In this document: positions 1 through 9,881 of the stretch, piece after piece
Layout: each line of letters opens with the position of its first letter
How positions within the stretch are numbered: the first letter of the stretch is position 1
DNA from: Halanaerobium praevalens DSM 2228
GTDB taxonomy: Bacteria; Bacillota; Halanaerobiia; Halanaerobiales; Halanaerobiaceae
Length of the DNA stretch: 64,000 nt
Direction: 5' to 3'
Assembly (NCBI RefSeq): GCF_000165465.1
Contig: NC_017455.1
Span: forward strand, 1,364,001 to 1,428,000
The notes under the pieces: model-generated
Databases searched by the model: none
What the model was told of the DNA's origin: nothing
What the model saw: the letters and a program-made list of their open reading frames with translations, nothing else
Program-made: the position numbers and the translations under genes

Positions 1-1839
1 TAAATTAACTCCAAAATTACCACAAACTGAGCAGTTATGACAATCATCAAATCTACAATCATCAATTAAAACTTCTGCCTCAGCATTTTTATATTCTTTT
101 AATAAAAAGGATTTAGGGATTCCAATATCAATTTTTTCCCAAGAAAATATTTCTTCACTAGCTCTTGCTCTCAAATATTGCTCTGGATTTATTTTATTTT
201 CTTTAAAAGCTTCTTCCCAAATTTCAGCTTCAAAGCACTCATGCCAACCTTCAAATCGACTTCCTTTTTTCCAAGCTGAAACAATTACTGGAGCTAATCT
301 TCTATCTCCCCTAGCTAAAACCCCTTCTAAGCGAGAAAGTTGAGGATCATTCCAGCTAAAGGAAAAGCTTCTCCCTTTTATATTAGCTCTTAAATAATCA
401 TGTTTTTTAATAATTGTTTCTCGATCATCCATTTTATGCCATTGAAAAGGAGTAAATACTTTAGGTACAAAAGTTGAAACACTTACTGAAACTTGGATTT
501 TTCTCATCCGTTTTTTAGTGTTTTTTCTAACTTTTTGACCAATTTCTTTAATTTTTTTGGCCATTTCAGCAATTGCTTTTACATCTTCCATAGTTTCAGT
601 TGGTAAACCAATCATAAAATACAATTTAATTTTAGACCAGCCATTTTCAAAGGCAGCTTTAGCAGCTGAATAAATATCTTCTTCACTCACATTTTTATTG
701 ATAACATCTCTTAAACGCTGACTTCCTGCTTCTGGAGCAAAAGTTAAACCAGTTTTACGAACTTTATTTACTTCTTCTGCTAATTCTACTGAAAATTTAT
801 CTACTCTCAAAGAAGATAAAGAAACACTAATCATTTTATCACTAAATTTTTCTGTCATTTTTTTTATTAAGTTTTTAGCATCTGTGTAATCAACAGTACT
901 CAAGGAGGTTAAAGAAATTTCATCATAGCCTGTTGATTTTAAGGCTTTTTCTGCTAATTCAATTAAACGCTCTACACTTCTTTCGCGAACTGGTCGATAA
1001 GCCATTCCTGCTGCACAAAATCTACAGCTTCTAGTACAACCTCGCGAAATTTCTAAAACAACTCTTTCATGAACAGTATCGCGATAAGGAACTAGAAAAT
1101 CAGTTGGATAAAAAGCTTGATCTAAATTTTGGACTACCTGCTTTTTTACCTTTTCTTTTACCTCTGCTTGAGAATTTAAAGCTAAAATTTCTCCCTGCTC
1201 TCCATACTCTTCACTATATAAAGAAGGAACATAAATACCTGGCATTTTACTCAATTTTTTCAAAATTTCAAATTTATTTAGGCCAGCTTTTTTTAAGTTT
1301 TGATACTCATTTAAAAGCTTAATAATCATTGATTCTGCTTCTCCTACAAAAAATAAATCTATAAAAGCTGCTATCGGTTCTGAATTAAAAACAGTTGAAC
1401 CACCAGCAATTATTAGAGGGTCACTTTCCTCTCGCTCAGAAGCAAATAGTTCCATCCCACTTAAATTAAGCATATTTAAAATATTTGTATAACTCATTTC
1501 ATACTGTAAGGTAAAACCTAAAATATCAAAATCTTTAATTTCGTGATAAGATTCCAGAGTGTAAAGGGGAATCTCTTCTTTTTGCATTAAATCTTCCATA
1601 TCCTGCCAGGGAGCATAAACTCTTTCTGCCAGCATATTTTCTTCTTTATTAATTAAATGGTATAAAATTTTAAGCCCTAAATGGGACATCCCGATTTCAT
1701 AAACATCAGGAAAAGCTAAAGCCACTTTTAATCTTTCTTTTTTCCATTCTTTATTAATTGAATTCCATTCATTACCTGTATATCTTTCTGGGTTAGATAT
1801 TTTATATAAATTATCAATTATTTTTTCTTTATACTGCAA
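1..1839 (-). CDS. B12-binding radical SAM protein, TIGR03960-like (3' end outside window)
   Basis: I read this frame directly as 613 codons running off the left edge. The start is TTG at 1839, preceded by a GAGGTGG ribosome binding site 4-5 bases upstream; the only nearby ATG (1853) is out of frame. The N-terminal part reads like a cobalamin-binding domain (KVALAFPDVYEIGMSHLG). The radical SAM cluster motif is RGCTRSCRFCAAG, CxxxCxxC, in the middle of the protein. This matches the large radical SAM family that usually precedes a second radical SAM protein and ribonuclease G next to mre/min genes, so its context after rodA fits. The substrate is not known to me. The visible C-terminus carries a Cys-rich stretch (DCRFDDCHNCSVCGNFG). 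Confidence 0.85.
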   Translation of the reverse strand, partial: MQYKEKIIDNLYKISNPERYTGNEWNSINKEWKKERLKVALAFPDVYEIGMSHLGLKILYHLINKEENMLAERVYAPWQDMEDLMQKEEIPLYTLESYHEIKDFDILGFTLQYEMSYTNILNMLNLSGMELFASEREESDPLIIAGGSTVFNSEPIAAFIDLFFVGEAESMIIKLLNEYQNLKKAGLNKFEILKKLSKMPGIYVPSLYSEEYGEQGEILALNSQAEVKEKVKKQVVQNLDQAFYPTDFLVPYRDTVHERVVLEISRGCTRSCRFCAAGMAYRPVRERSVERLIELAEKALKSTGYDEISLTSLSTVDYTDAKNLIKKMTEKFSDKMISVSLSSLRVDKFSVELAEEVNKVRKTGLTFAPEAGSQRLRDVINKNVSEEDIYSAAKAAFENGWSKIKLYFMIGLPTETMEDVKAIAEMAKKIKEIGQKVRKNTKKRMRKIQVSVSVSTFVPKVFTPFQWHKMDDRETIIKKHDYLRANIKGRSFSFSWNDPQLSRLEGVLARGDRRLAPVIVSAWKKGSRFEGWHECFEAEIWEEAFKENKINPEQYLRARASEEIFSWEKIDIGIPKSFLLKEYKNAEAEVLIDDCRFDDCHNCSVCGNFGVNL

Positions 1840-1885
1840 AAAACCACCTCATGATTTCTAAATCTAATTTGTTAATAATTTTCTT

Positions 1886-3025
1886 TTAAAACATTAATTT
1901 ATTTTTTCTTAAATTGACATTAATTACTATAGCAATTGCAATTAATGAAGTCAACATAAAAGTTCCACCATAACTAATAAAAGGCAAGGGAACACCTGTA
2001 ATAGGCATAATTCCCATAGTCATTCCTATATTCTCTAAAATATGGAACCAAAACATAGCCATAATTCCGATTACTACTAAATAGCCATAATGATCTCTGG
2101 CATTTTCAGCAATTTTTAAAAATTGCCATAATAAAAATAGAAAGAGTAAAATTACAAGCATTGTACCTAAAAAACCAAATTCTTCTCCAATAACAGAGAA
2201 AATAAAATCAGTATGTTTTTCTGGCAAAAAATTAAGTTGATTTTGAGTTCCCGCAAATAAGCCTTTGCCAAAAGTTCTTCCTGAACCTAAAGCGATTATA
2301 GATTGAATAATATTATAGCCACTACCATGTGGATCAATATTAGGATTAATAAAAACAATTAACCTATTTAATTGATATTCTTTTAAAAATGGAAGTGGTG
2401 TCTGCCAAAGCACATGTGCTGTAATAACAGATACCGTTACTAAAAAACCGCCACCAAAAACCAAAGCCATATACTTAAAATTACCTCCACCAGCAAAAAG
2501 CATAACTAAATAAATAAAAAATAAAACTAAAGCTGTACCCAAATCATTTTGCAAAACAACAAGCAAAAAGGGAATTAGGGCAGTTACTGATGGTAAAAAC
2601 ATTCCTTTTAAATAACCCATATCATCAGAATTATTATCAATCACAGCTGCTAAGACTAAAATCAACATTATTTTTGATAATTCTGAAGTTTGAAGATTAA
2701 AAACACCTATGCTTAACCAGCGAGCTCCTCCAGAAATATTTTGACCAATAAATAATGTTCCTGTTAACATCACTAACATTATAATATAAATAACAGCTGC
2801 ATATTCTTTGAAAATTTTATAATCAAAAGCTTGTGAAATTAAAATCACCAGCAGGCCCAGTATAACTGAGACTGCCTGCTTTTGCAAAAATCTTAAAGCT
2901 CCACTATCTACCTGATTTATTTCAACTGCAGAACTAATGCTAATAAAACCAATAATAATTAAGCAAATTACAGTTAAAGGAACATTAAAATTTAAATACC
3001 GCAAAAATTTCTTATTCCAGTTCAT
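1886..3025 (-). CDS. rodA: Rod shape-determining protein RodA (SEDS glycosyltransferase)
   Basis: A 379-residue polytopic membrane protein of the FtsW/RodA/SpoVE family, which polymerises lipid II into glycan strands in the elongation machinery with a class B penicillin-binding protein. About ten hydrophobic segments are visible. Family hallmarks are present: GEEFGFLG near residue 280 and the C-terminal ITGVPLPFISYGGT stretch. The ATG start has GAGGGG upstream at about 9 bases. It is the last gene of the shape/division cluster, 14 bases after minE. Its partner PBP2 lies four genes upstream, which favours RodA over FtsW. Confidence 0.95.
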   Translation of the reverse strand: MNWNKKFLRYLNFNVPLTVICLIIIGFISISSAVEINQVDSGALRFLQKQAVSVILGLLVILISQAFDYKIFKEYAAVIYIIMLVMLTGTLFIGQNISGGARWLSIGVFNLQTSELSKIMLILVLAAVIDNNSDDMGYLKGMFLPSVTALIPFLLVVLQNDLGTALVLFFIYLVMLFAGGGNFKYMALVFGGGFLVTVSVITAHVLWQTPLPFLKEYQLNRLIVFINPNIDPHGSGYNIIQSIIALGSGRTFGKGLFAGTQNQLNFLPEKHTDFIFSVIGEEFGFLGTMLVILLFLFLLWQFLKIAENARDHYGYLVVIGIMAMFWFHILENIGMTMGIMPITGVPLPFISYGGTFMLTSLIAIAIVINVNLRKNKLMF

Positions 3026-3039
3026 AATTAATAGCCCCT

Positions 3040-3297
3040 CTATTTAGAACCCTTAAGGGGGAAATTGGCAACAAGAGCAGTCATATCATCTTCTCTTTTA
3101 ACATCCATCTCTATCTTTTGGGAATCAACATCTATATATTTACTTAAAACTTCAATTAGTTCATCCCTCATTGCATCCATTTCTTCTGGAGTGAGTTTAA
3201 CTCTATCCTGAACAAGTACAAATTGTAATCTTTCTTTTGCAACATTTTTACTTTGCTTATCATCACTTTTTAAACCAAGCCATTTTAATATATCGAT
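3040..3297 (-). CDS. minE: Cell division topological specificity factor MinE, apparent ATC start
   Basis: I translated this gap between minD and rodA and found an 85-residue MinE. The N-terminus reads (M)DILKWLGLKSDD, followed by AKERLQFVLVQDR, the MinD-contact helix region, then a C-terminal topological domain ending in ALVANFPLKGSK and a TAG stop at 3042-3040. MinE stimulates the MinD ATPase and drives pole-to-pole oscillation. There is no in-frame ATG, GTG or TTG between the minD stop (3318-3316) and the conserved N-terminus. The only well-placed codon is ATC at 3297-3295, 4 bases after a run of seven G followed by AG. The product is very likely; the ATC start is inferred from position and family alignment. 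Confidence 0.88.
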   Translation of the reverse strand: MDILKWLGLKSDDKQSKNVAKERLQFVLVQDRVKLTPEEMDAMRDELIEVLSKYIDVDSQKIEMDVKREDDMTALVANFPLKGSK

Positions 3298-3315
3298 TTT
3301 ACTCCCCCCCTTATA

Positions 3316-4110
3316 TTAAGCTAAACCTACTAATTTTTTAAATCGAGTTATAAAATTATCTTTTTCTAATTTCATCATTGGTAAATCTTCACCCATAATT
3401 CTCCGAGCAATATTTCGATAAGCTTTACCTGCTTGAGCATTATCATTTATAACAATCGGCTCACCTTTATTTGTGGAAACAACAATGCCTTCATCTTCTG
3501 GTACAATACCGATTAAATTGATGGCAAGTATTTCGATCATATCATCAATTCCCATCATATCTCCTCGATCAACCATATCAGCTCTAATCCGATTAATAAT
3601 CACTTCTGGATCTCTTACTCCTTCAGCTTCTAAAAGCCCAATAATTCGATCAGCATCACGCACAGCAGAAATTTCTGGAGTTGTTACTATAATTGCTTTA
3701 TCTGCACCTGCAATTGCATTTTTAAAACCTTGCTCAATTCCTGCAGGTGAATCAACAATTATATAATCCATCTCTTTTTTTAATTCTGTGATTAATTCTT
3801 CCATTTGAGCAGGATTAACTGCTGTTTTATCTCTAGTTTGAGCTGCTGGTAGTAAATATAATCCATCATAACGCTTATCTCTAATCATTGCCTGTTCTAA
3901 CCTACAATTATTTTCTACAACATCCACAATATCATAAACAATTCTATTTTCAAGCCCCATTACAACATCCAAATTTCTCAAACCAATATCAGCATCAATT
4001 AAACACACCTTTTTTTTCTGCATTGCTAAGGCAGTACCAATATTAGCCGAGGAAGTAGTTTTTCCTACCCCACCTTTACCTGAAGTAATAACAATTGTTT
4101 TACCTGCCAA
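3316..4110 (-). CDS. minD: Septum site-determining protein MinD (ParA-type ATPase)
   Basis: A deviant Walker A ATPase that recruits MinC to the membrane to block division at the poles. It shows the P-loop SGKGGVGKTT near residue 10, the switch IDADIGLRNLD, and the DSPAGIEQG motif. The C-terminal amphipathic helix RFKKLVGLA is the membrane-targeting sequence. The reading frame could open at TTG 4116, but AGGAGG then lies only 2 bases away. TTG at 4110 has a spacing of 8 and gives the usual MinD start MAGKTIVITSGKGG, so I chose it. It lies between minC and minE in one operon. Confidence 0.95.
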   Translation of the reverse strand: MAGKTIVITSGKGGVGKTTSSANIGTALAMQKKKVCLIDADIGLRNLDVVMGLENRIVYDIVDVVENNCRLEQAMIRDKRYDGLYLLPAAQTRDKTAVNPAQMEELITELKKEMDYIIVDSPAGIEQGFKNAIAGADKAIIVTTPEISAVRDADRIIGLLEAEGVRDPEVIINRIRADMVDRGDMMGIDDMIEILAINLIGIVPEDEGIVVSTNKGEPIVINDNAQAGKAYRNIARRIMGEDLPMMKLEKDNFITRFKKLVGLA

Positions 4111-4133
4111 ATTCAATCCCTCCTGAAATTATA

Positions 4134-4730
4134 TTAAATTTTATTTACCATAATTTGGCCTTCATTAACACAAGCTCTTTCTGCTTCTAGACCTGAACTA
4201 TCATCATCTGGTGATCTAGCAATAAAAGAGGCTATTCTAAGTTGAGTTGGATTTAATTTCCGAGCTACAATTTGAGCCTTATCATTTCCACCAGCCCCAG
4301 CGTGAACAACTCCTCTAATCTTTCCAAAAACTATAATATCTCCACCTGCAATTACTTCTGCACCTGGATTTACATCTCCAACAATAACCACATTTGAATG
4401 ATGTTTTAATCTTTGACCTGAACGTAAGGTTCTATTGATGATTACAGCTTCTGGATTTTGCTTTTTACTTTTTTCTACTTTATTTTTAGCGGTAAAATAT
4501 ATTTTATTAACCTGATTATAATTTTTTACTATTTCCATTAACTCTGCTAATTCTGTATAAGTTAATTCTAAACCGCTTAAATTTAAATATAAATTAACCC
4601 CTTTAAAAAAATCAGCTGCTTCAAGAGCATGTATTTTAATAGCCTTTTTTAAGTTACTAAAACTACTCCCTTTTCTAAAATTCATAACTATACCATCAGA
4701 AACTGCTTGAAAAGAAAAAACAGAAGCCAT
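4134..4730 (-). CDS. minC: Septum site-determining protein MinC
   Basis: A 198-residue inhibitor of FtsZ polymerisation. The N-terminal domain (about 1-95) is variable, as usual. The C-terminal beta-helix domain begins near residue 100 with RTLRSGQRLKHHSNVVIVGD and continues with GGDIIVFGKIRGVVHAG, the signature MinC_C region that binds MinD and FtsZ. It is followed by minD after about 20 bases. The protein is at the short end of the family. A GGGAGAGA ribosome binding site precedes the ATG. Confidence 0.93.
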   Translation of the reverse strand: MASVFSFQAVSDGIVMNFRKGSSFSNLKKAIKIHALEAADFFKGVNLYLNLSGLELTYTELAELMEIVKNYNQVNKIYFTAKNKVEKSKKQNPEAVIINRTLRSGQRLKHHSNVVIVGDVNPGAEVIAGGDIIVFGKIRGVVHAGAGGNDKAQIVARKLNPTQLRIASFIARSPDDDSSGLEAERACVNEGQIMVNKI

Positions 4731-4756
4731 AAAATCTCTCCCTTTTAGAACTTAAT

Positions 4757-6640
4757 TTAATAAATATTTTCACGACTATGGTAATAAACTCTATTCTTTT
4801 GGTTTTTAGAATTTTTTAGACCAAAATAATAAGCCATTATTTCTCTAGCAACAGGAATTGCATAACCACTTGATCCCCCATTTTCAACAAAAACTACTAT
4901 TGCAATTTGCGGGTCTTCATAAGGGGCAAAAGCTCCAAACCAACCATGGTTAGCTCCTCCAGTTTGAGCAGTACCTGTTTTACCAGCAATAGTAACTGGA
5001 AAATGTCTAAAATGTCTAGATGCAGTCCCATAATTTTTATTAACAACATCATGCATTCCCTGTTTTAGAGTTTTAAAAACTCTGTTTTCAATTTCACTTT
5101 TTAAATTGATATTAACTACTGGTTTAAATTCTTTTATTATTTCTCCCTCTGAATTTCTAATTTCTTTTACTAACTGAGGTTGATAGGCAATACCTTCTCC
5201 TGCTACAGCTGAAATAAGAGAAACTAATTGAACTGGAGTTGTCATTAAACTTCCTTGACCAATAGCTAAATTAACTGAATCCCCAGGATACCAACCCTGA
5301 TCAAGATTCTTTCTTTTCCACTTATCATCTGGAACTAAGCCTGCTTTTTCACTTGGTAGATCAATATTAGTTTTAGTTCCTAATCCATATTTGCGTGCAT
5401 ATTCTGCTAATTTTTCACCTTGATATTCTTTATATAATTCATATCCTAGTTCATAAAATACTACATTATTAGAACGGGCAATTGATCTTACAAAATCTAA
5501 TCTGCCTTCTCCATAAGGATTCCAATTTTTAAATGGACGAGACCAATTAGGAATTTTAAAAGTTCCATTTGAATCATAAAAACTTGTATTAGCTCTAACT
5601 CCTAATTCTTTCATGGCTGCTGTACCTGTAACTAATTTAAAAATAGAGCCAGGAGGAACAGTTGTCATAATATTTCTATTAACCATTGGTCTTAAAGGAT
5701 TACTTCTCAATTTTTGGTAATCTTGATTACTAATTCCTCTTGCAAACAAATTTAAATTATAATCAGGCAAACTAGCAGCAGAAATAATACCACCTGTATT
5801 AATATCCATCACAACCGCTGAAATAGCTGTTGGGGCAGATCGATCTTCATCTTCTTTTGCTTCTTTTCTTAATCTAGAATAATTATTTTCTAATATTTTT
5901 TCTACATTATGCTGAAGGGCAAAATCAATATTTAATACTAGATCATTGCCTGGAGTTGGTTTTTTGACCCCAATCGTTTTTATCTTTTTCCCTCGACTGT
6001 TAATTTCTATTTGTTCAGCCCCAGGATTTCCTTTTAAGTAAAATTCGTATTCTTTTTCCAGTCCATCTTTACCAACAAAATCACCACCACTATAATCATA
6101 ACCAGCTTCATTAAATGCAATTAATTCTTTACGATTAATTTCTCCAATATAGCCAGTAATATGAACTAATTCTTCAGGATAAATATAATCACGCATTGAA
6201 GCTTCTTTAACTAATAAACCTGGTAATAAATCCTTGTTTTCTGCAATTATTACCATATCTTCTTTAGTTAGATGACGCGCTAAAATTATTGGTCTAACTG
6301 AATTTTTGGATTCAGAATTCTGATAATTATTCATTAAACGTGATTTTGACAAAGAACTCAATTCTGAGAGTTTAGATAAAATTGTTTTAGCTGTACTTTC
6401 AGGTGGAATTTCATTTTGCATTAGATAGAGGTTATAGCTGAGTCTATTAGAAACAACAATTTCACCTCTGCGATCATAAATTTTACCTCGAGGAGCATTT
6501 ATTGGCCTAACTGAAATTCTATTTCCCTCAGAAAGCTGATAATAATAATCACCAGAAATCAACTGTAAATATCCTGCCCTTACTAAAAGAAGCAAAAAAA
6601 CTAAAATAATAGCTATTTTTAAAAACTTATGTCTATCCAT
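4757..6640 (-). CDS. mrdA: Penicillin-binding protein 2 (elongation transpeptidase)
   Basis: A 627-residue class B PBP that cross-links peptidoglycan during cell elongation. One N-terminal membrane anchor (about 7-25) is followed by a dimerisation domain with the NAPRGKIYDRRGEIV motif, then the transpeptidase domain. The catalytic motifs are visible: SxxK in PPGSIFKLVTG, SxN in ARSNNVVFY, and KTG in AGKTGTAQTGG. Its start overlaps the mreD end by 8 bases, so it is coupled to mreBCD. RodA lies in the same operon and is its expected glycosyltransferase partner. Confidence 0.94.
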   Translation of the reverse strand: MDRHKFLKIAIILVFLLLLVRAGYLQLISGDYYYQLSEGNRISVRPINAPRGKIYDRRGEIVVSNRLSYNLYLMQNEIPPESTAKTILSKLSELSSLSKSRLMNNYQNSESKNSVRPIILARHLTKEDMVIIAENKDLLPGLLVKEASMRDYIYPEELVHITGYIGEINRKELIAFNEAGYDYSGGDFVGKDGLEKEYEFYLKGNPGAEQIEINSRGKKIKTIGVKKPTPGNDLVLNIDFALQHNVEKILENNYSRLRKEAKEDEDRSAPTAISAVVMDINTGGIISAASLPDYNLNLFARGISNQDYQKLRSNPLRPMVNRNIMTTVPPGSIFKLVTGTAAMKELGVRANTSFYDSNGTFKIPNWSRPFKNWNPYGEGRLDFVRSIARSNNVVFYELGYELYKEYQGEKLAEYARKYGLGTKTNIDLPSEKAGLVPDDKWKRKNLDQGWYPGDSVNLAIGQGSLMTTPVQLVSLISAVAGEGIAYQPQLVKEIRNSEGEIIKEFKPVVNINLKSEIENRVFKTLKQGMHDVVNKNYGTASRHFRHFPVTIAGKTGTAQTGGANHGWFGAFAPYEDPQIAIVVFVENGGSSGYAIPVAREIMAYYFGLKNSKNQKNRVYYHSRENIY

Positions 6641-7124
6641 TTAAATTCCACCTTTGCCAAAGCAAATAGCTTAAATAGCTAATAAAAGTAATTGTAGTAT
6701 TTAAAATAGCCATTGGTAAAATTATTTGTTTAAACAATAGTAAATAATCGGTTGTAAATAAATAATTTTCTTTAAGCAATAAATATAATATTTCATGAAT
6801 TAAAGTTGCTATAAAAACTGCTAAAGGTGGGATCAATAAATTTTCCTGAAAAAATCTATCTGTTAACAAAGATGCTAAAAAAGCTATAGCAGTTTTAACT
6901 GGGGTGAAAATACCAATTAAAGAATTTAAAAAAACATCCTGTAAAATCCCACCAGTTGCAGCAAATAGCATTCCATCTTTAGCACCAAACATAATAGCTC
7001 TCATTACTACATAAATTAAGATAAAATCAGGTATTAAGTTTAAAGCTGGAAAAATGATACCTATTAAGAGCTGACAAATTAAAAGAAAAATTAAAATTAA
7101 TAGATTAAATAGGTATTTTTTCAA
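6633..7124 (-). CDS. mreD: Rod shape-determining protein MreD
   Basis: A 163-residue hydrophobic protein with five or six predicted membrane segments, between mreC and pbp2, where MreD is always expected. The family feature GIFTPVKTAIAFLASLLTD is visible near the middle. MreD is an integral membrane part of the elongasome that links MreC/PBP2 to the membrane. Sequence conservation in the family is low, so position and topology carry most of the weight. Confidence 0.88.
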   Translation of the reverse strand: MKKYLFNLLILIFLLICQLLIGIIFPALNLIPDFILIYVVMRAIMFGAKDGMLFAATGGILQDVFLNSLIGIFTPVKTAIAFLASLLTDRFFQENLLIPPLAVFIATLIHEILYLLLKENYLFTTDYLLLFKQIILPMAILNTTITFISYLSYLLWQRWNLNG

Positions 7125-7148
7125 TTCAAACTCTCCATTATATTTTTT

Positions 7149-8069
7149 TTAATCTTTATTTTCTCCAATTTTTGCATCTTTTTCACTTTCCTCATTACTA
7201 TTAATATCTTTTTTAGGATTAACTTTATTTTCTGCTTTAGTTTTAAAATTTGTAATGACCATTACCTCTTCTAAAGTAGTTTTATTGATAAATAAGTTAA
7301 CTTTAGATTTTTGAGAAAGACCATAATTATCTGCCTCAATATCTTTAACTTTTCCAATTTTTAAACCAGAAGGAAAATTATTAGATAAACCTGAAGTTAA
7401 AACAAGATCACCTTTTTCAATTTCAGCATCCCAAGCTATATTATCCATTATATTTGCTTGATCAGAACGACCACTACCTCTAACCAAAGCAATCTCTCTC
7501 GAATCAGCCCGAGCAATAATAGCTCCTACTACAAATTCGCGATCTGTAATCAATCTCACTTGAGCAGCATTTTTACCTACTTTTTCTAAACGACCAACTA
7601 AATAGCCAGAATAAGTTATTACTGGCATTCTTTTTTGTAAACCATCTGCAGTACCACGATTAATGGTAATACTTTTGTCCCAAATGGAAGGAGAATTAGC
7701 TATTACCTCTGCCCCTAATAACTCATAATCCACTTTTTCTTTAAAATGAAGCAGTTTTCTTAATCTTTTATTTTCACTGTTAATATTTTCTAGAAAGTGA
7801 ATCTGTCTTGTGAGTGTATTATTTTCCTGTCTTAAATTGGTAAGTTCTCGGTTTATCTCATCAATTGAAAAAAGGGTAACAAAAAAATCTTTAATATTTT
7901 CAAATATACTTTCTAATAAATTTAAAATTGGAGTAATCGTATTATAAATTAAATTACTCAACCAATTTATTAAGGGGATATCTATACCTTTAATATTGAT
8001 CAAACTAAAAAATAAAACACAAAAAATAATAACTGCTATAATTAAAGTATTCCTGCTAAAGTCAAACAA
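7149..8069 (-). CDS. mreC: Rod shape-determining protein MreC
   Basis: An exported bitopic elongasome protein of about 306 residues. It has one N-terminal membrane helix, a coiled coil (about 70-105, INRELTNLRQENNTLTRQ), then the beta-rich MreC core (ITINRGTADGLQKRMPVI, GLVLTSGLSNNFPSGLKIG-type segment). The tail is acidic and charged. A GTG at 8078 could open the frame, but it overlaps the AGGGGG ribosome binding site. TTG at 8069 has about 6 bases of spacing and is preferred. The gene begins directly after the mreB stop, indicating translational coupling. Confidence 0.9.
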   Translation of the reverse strand: MFDFSRNTLIIAVIIFCVLFFSLINIKGIDIPLINWLSNLIYNTITPILNLLESIFENIKDFFVTLFSIDEINRELTNLRQENNTLTRQIHFLENINSENKRLRKLLHFKEKVDYELLGAEVIANSPSIWDKSITINRGTADGLQKRMPVITYSGYLVGRLEKVGKNAAQVRLITDREFVVGAIIARADSREIALVRGSGRSDQANIMDNIAWDAEIEKGDLVLTSGLSNNFPSGLKIGKVKDIEADNYGLSQKSKVNLFINKTTLEEVMVITNFKTKAENKVNPKKDINSNEESEKDAKIGENKD

Positions 8070-8081
8070 CAGGTACACCCC

Positions 8082-9122
8082 CTAAGATAATTTTTTGGGT
8101 GTAATTAGAATTTTTTTCAAAGAATCAATTTCCTCTAAAGCCATGCCTGTTCCTTTAGCTACACAGTCTAAAGGATTATCAGCAATATGAACTGGCATTT
8201 GAGTTTCATCAATTAACAATTTATCCAGCCCCTGTAATAAGGCACCACCACCTGTTAAAATAATTCCTCTATCCATAACATCTGAAGCTAATTCTGGTGG
8301 TGTTTTTTCTAAAGTCATTTTTACTGCATCAATAATATTAATAACTGGTTCTTCTAAAGCACTTTGAATTTCTGCTCCATTGATTTCAATTGTTTTTGGC
8401 AGGCCACTTACTAAATCACGACCTCTAATTTCTTTAGTTCCTTCTGGATCATCACTAAAAGCGGCTCCAATATCAATTTTGATTTCTTCAGCTGTTCTTT
8501 CCCCAATCATTAAATTATATTTTCTTTTAACATATTGAACAATAGCGGCATCCATATCATCACCACCAATTCTAATAGAACGGCTTGTTACAATTCCACC
8601 TAAAGAAATAACAGCAACTTCTGTAGTTCCACCACCAATATCAACTATCATATTACCTGTTGGCTCGTGAACTGGTAGACCAGCTCCAATTGCTGCTGCC
8701 ATCGGTTCTTCAATCAAATAGGCTTCTCTTGCTCCAGCATGAACTGCAGCATCAATAACAGCTCTTTTCTCTACTTCTGTAACTCCAGAAGGAACACAGA
8801 TGATTATTCGTGGTCTAACCATTCTACTTCTTTTATGAGCCTTAGTTATAAAATATCTTAACATTGACTCTGTAACATCAAAATCAGCAATTACTCCGTC
8901 TTTCATTGGCCTGACTGCAATAATATTCCCAGGTGTTCTACCAATCATTCTCTTTGCTTCATTTCCAACAGCAAGTACTTCTTGTTTATCTTTTTTTAGA
9001 GCCACAACTGAAGGCTCTCGAATAAGAATCCCTTTACCTTTAATATAAACTAATGTATTTGCTGTCCCAAGGTCAACACCCATATCCCTTGAGAATGGCG
9101 CACTTAAAAATTTAAAAACCAT
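8082..9122 (-). CDS. mreB: Rod shape-determining protein MreB (bacterial actin)
   Basis: A 346-residue actin-fold ATPase that forms membrane-bound filaments positioning the elongation machinery. Nucleotide-site motifs are visible: [13 protein letters not shown] (phosphate 1), [20 protein letters not shown] (phosphate 2), and [14 protein letters not shown] (adenosine). The N-terminal [13 protein letters not shown] is a likely membrane-binding amphipathic segment. It heads the mreBCD-pbp2-minCDE-rodA run, 43 bases after radC. Confidence 0.97.
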   Translation of the reverse strand: MVFKFLSAPFSRDMGVDLGTANTLVYIKGKGILIREPSVVALKKDKQEVLAVGNEAKRMIGRTPGNIIAVRPMKDGVIADFDVTESMLRYFITKAHKRSRMVRPRIIICVPSGVTEVEKRAVIDAAVHAGAREAYLIEEPMAAAIGAGLPVHEPTGNMIVDIGGGTTEVAVISLGGIVTSRSIRIGGDDMDAAIVQYVKRKYNLMIGERTAEEIKIDIGAAFSDDPEGTKEIRGRDLVSGLPKTIEINGAEIQSALEEPVINIIDAVKMTLEKTPPELASDVMDRGIILTGGGALLQGLDKLLIDETQMPVHIADNPLDCVAKGTGMALEEIDSLKKILITPKKLS

Positions 9123-9165
9123 TTAAATAAAACCCCTTTCAAATTAAATAAAACTTTAATAAAAA

Positions 9166-9864
9166 TTAAAATAAACCTTTTTCTTTAAAGCTTAAATATT
9201 TATCACCAGCAATAATAATATGATCAATTATTTCTATTCCAATAATTTTTCCTGTTTTGACTAGTTTTTTAGTAATACTTAAATCGTCAGCACTAGGAGT
9301 TGGATCACCACTAGGATGATTATGAACTAAAATTATTGCTGCACTACTACGTCGAATTGCTTCTTTAAAAACCTCTCTGGGATGAACAATTGAACTTGAA
9401 AGACCACCTCGAGAAATTTCAGGTACAGAAATTACCTTATTTTTAACATCAAGTAAGATAACTCTTAAAACTTCCTGCTTTAAAAATCTCATTTCAGCTG
9501 CTAATAATTCTGCTGCTTGAATTGGATTACTTACCAAATCATTTTTTTGGTTTTTTAAAGCAGAAATTCTGCAGCTTAACTCAATTAGAGCATTTATTTG
9601 AGCTGCTTTGGCTGTCCCGATTCCATTAATCTTTTTTAGTTCTTCACAACTTAAATCTTGTAAACCCTTTAAGCCCCCATAAAGATTAAGTAAATCTTGA
9701 GCTAGTTCAACTGCAGTTCTTTCTTTATTACCTGTTCTAATAATTAAAGCTAGCAATTCAGCGTTTGATAAAAATTTACTTCCTTTTCTTAATAGTTTTT
9801 CTCTTGGTCTTTCTGCTGCTGGTAATTCTTTGATGGTAAAGTTACTTTTTAAACCTTCCATCAA
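9166..9864 (-). CDS. radC: RadC family JAB/MPN-domain protein
   Basis: A 232-residue protein of the UPF0758/RadC family. The N-terminal part carries a helix-hairpin-helix-like region (LKKINGIGTAKAAQINALIEL, about residues 75-95). The C-terminal half is a JAB1/MPN metalloprotease-like fold with the metal motif LVHNHPSGDPTPSADD. The historical link with DNA repair is not well supported and the biochemical role is unknown. It sits between maf and mreB, its common location in Firmicutes. Confidence 0.92.
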   Translation of the reverse strand: MMEGLKSNFTIKELPAAERPREKLLRKGSKFLSNAELLALIIRTGNKERTAVELAQDLLNLYGGLKGLQDLSCEELKKINGIGTAKAAQINALIELSCRISALKNQKNDLVSNPIQAAELLAAEMRFLKQEVLRVILLDVKNKVISVPEISRGGLSSSIVHPREVFKEAIRRSSAAIILVHNHPSGDPTPSADDLSITKKLVKTGKIIGIEIIDHIIIAGDKYLSFKEKGLF

Positions 9865-9881
9865 AAATTAGCTCCTTTCTC

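Noticed and set aside
1104-1322. Small plus-strand frame inside the radical SAM gene
   Set aside because: The opposite strand has a continuous conserved protein through this region and the frame has no ribosome binding site.
3473-3766. Plus-strand open frame opposite minD
   Set aside because: It is antisense to a well-conserved minD, Ile/Ser-rich, and matches no family; a shadow of coding on the other strand.
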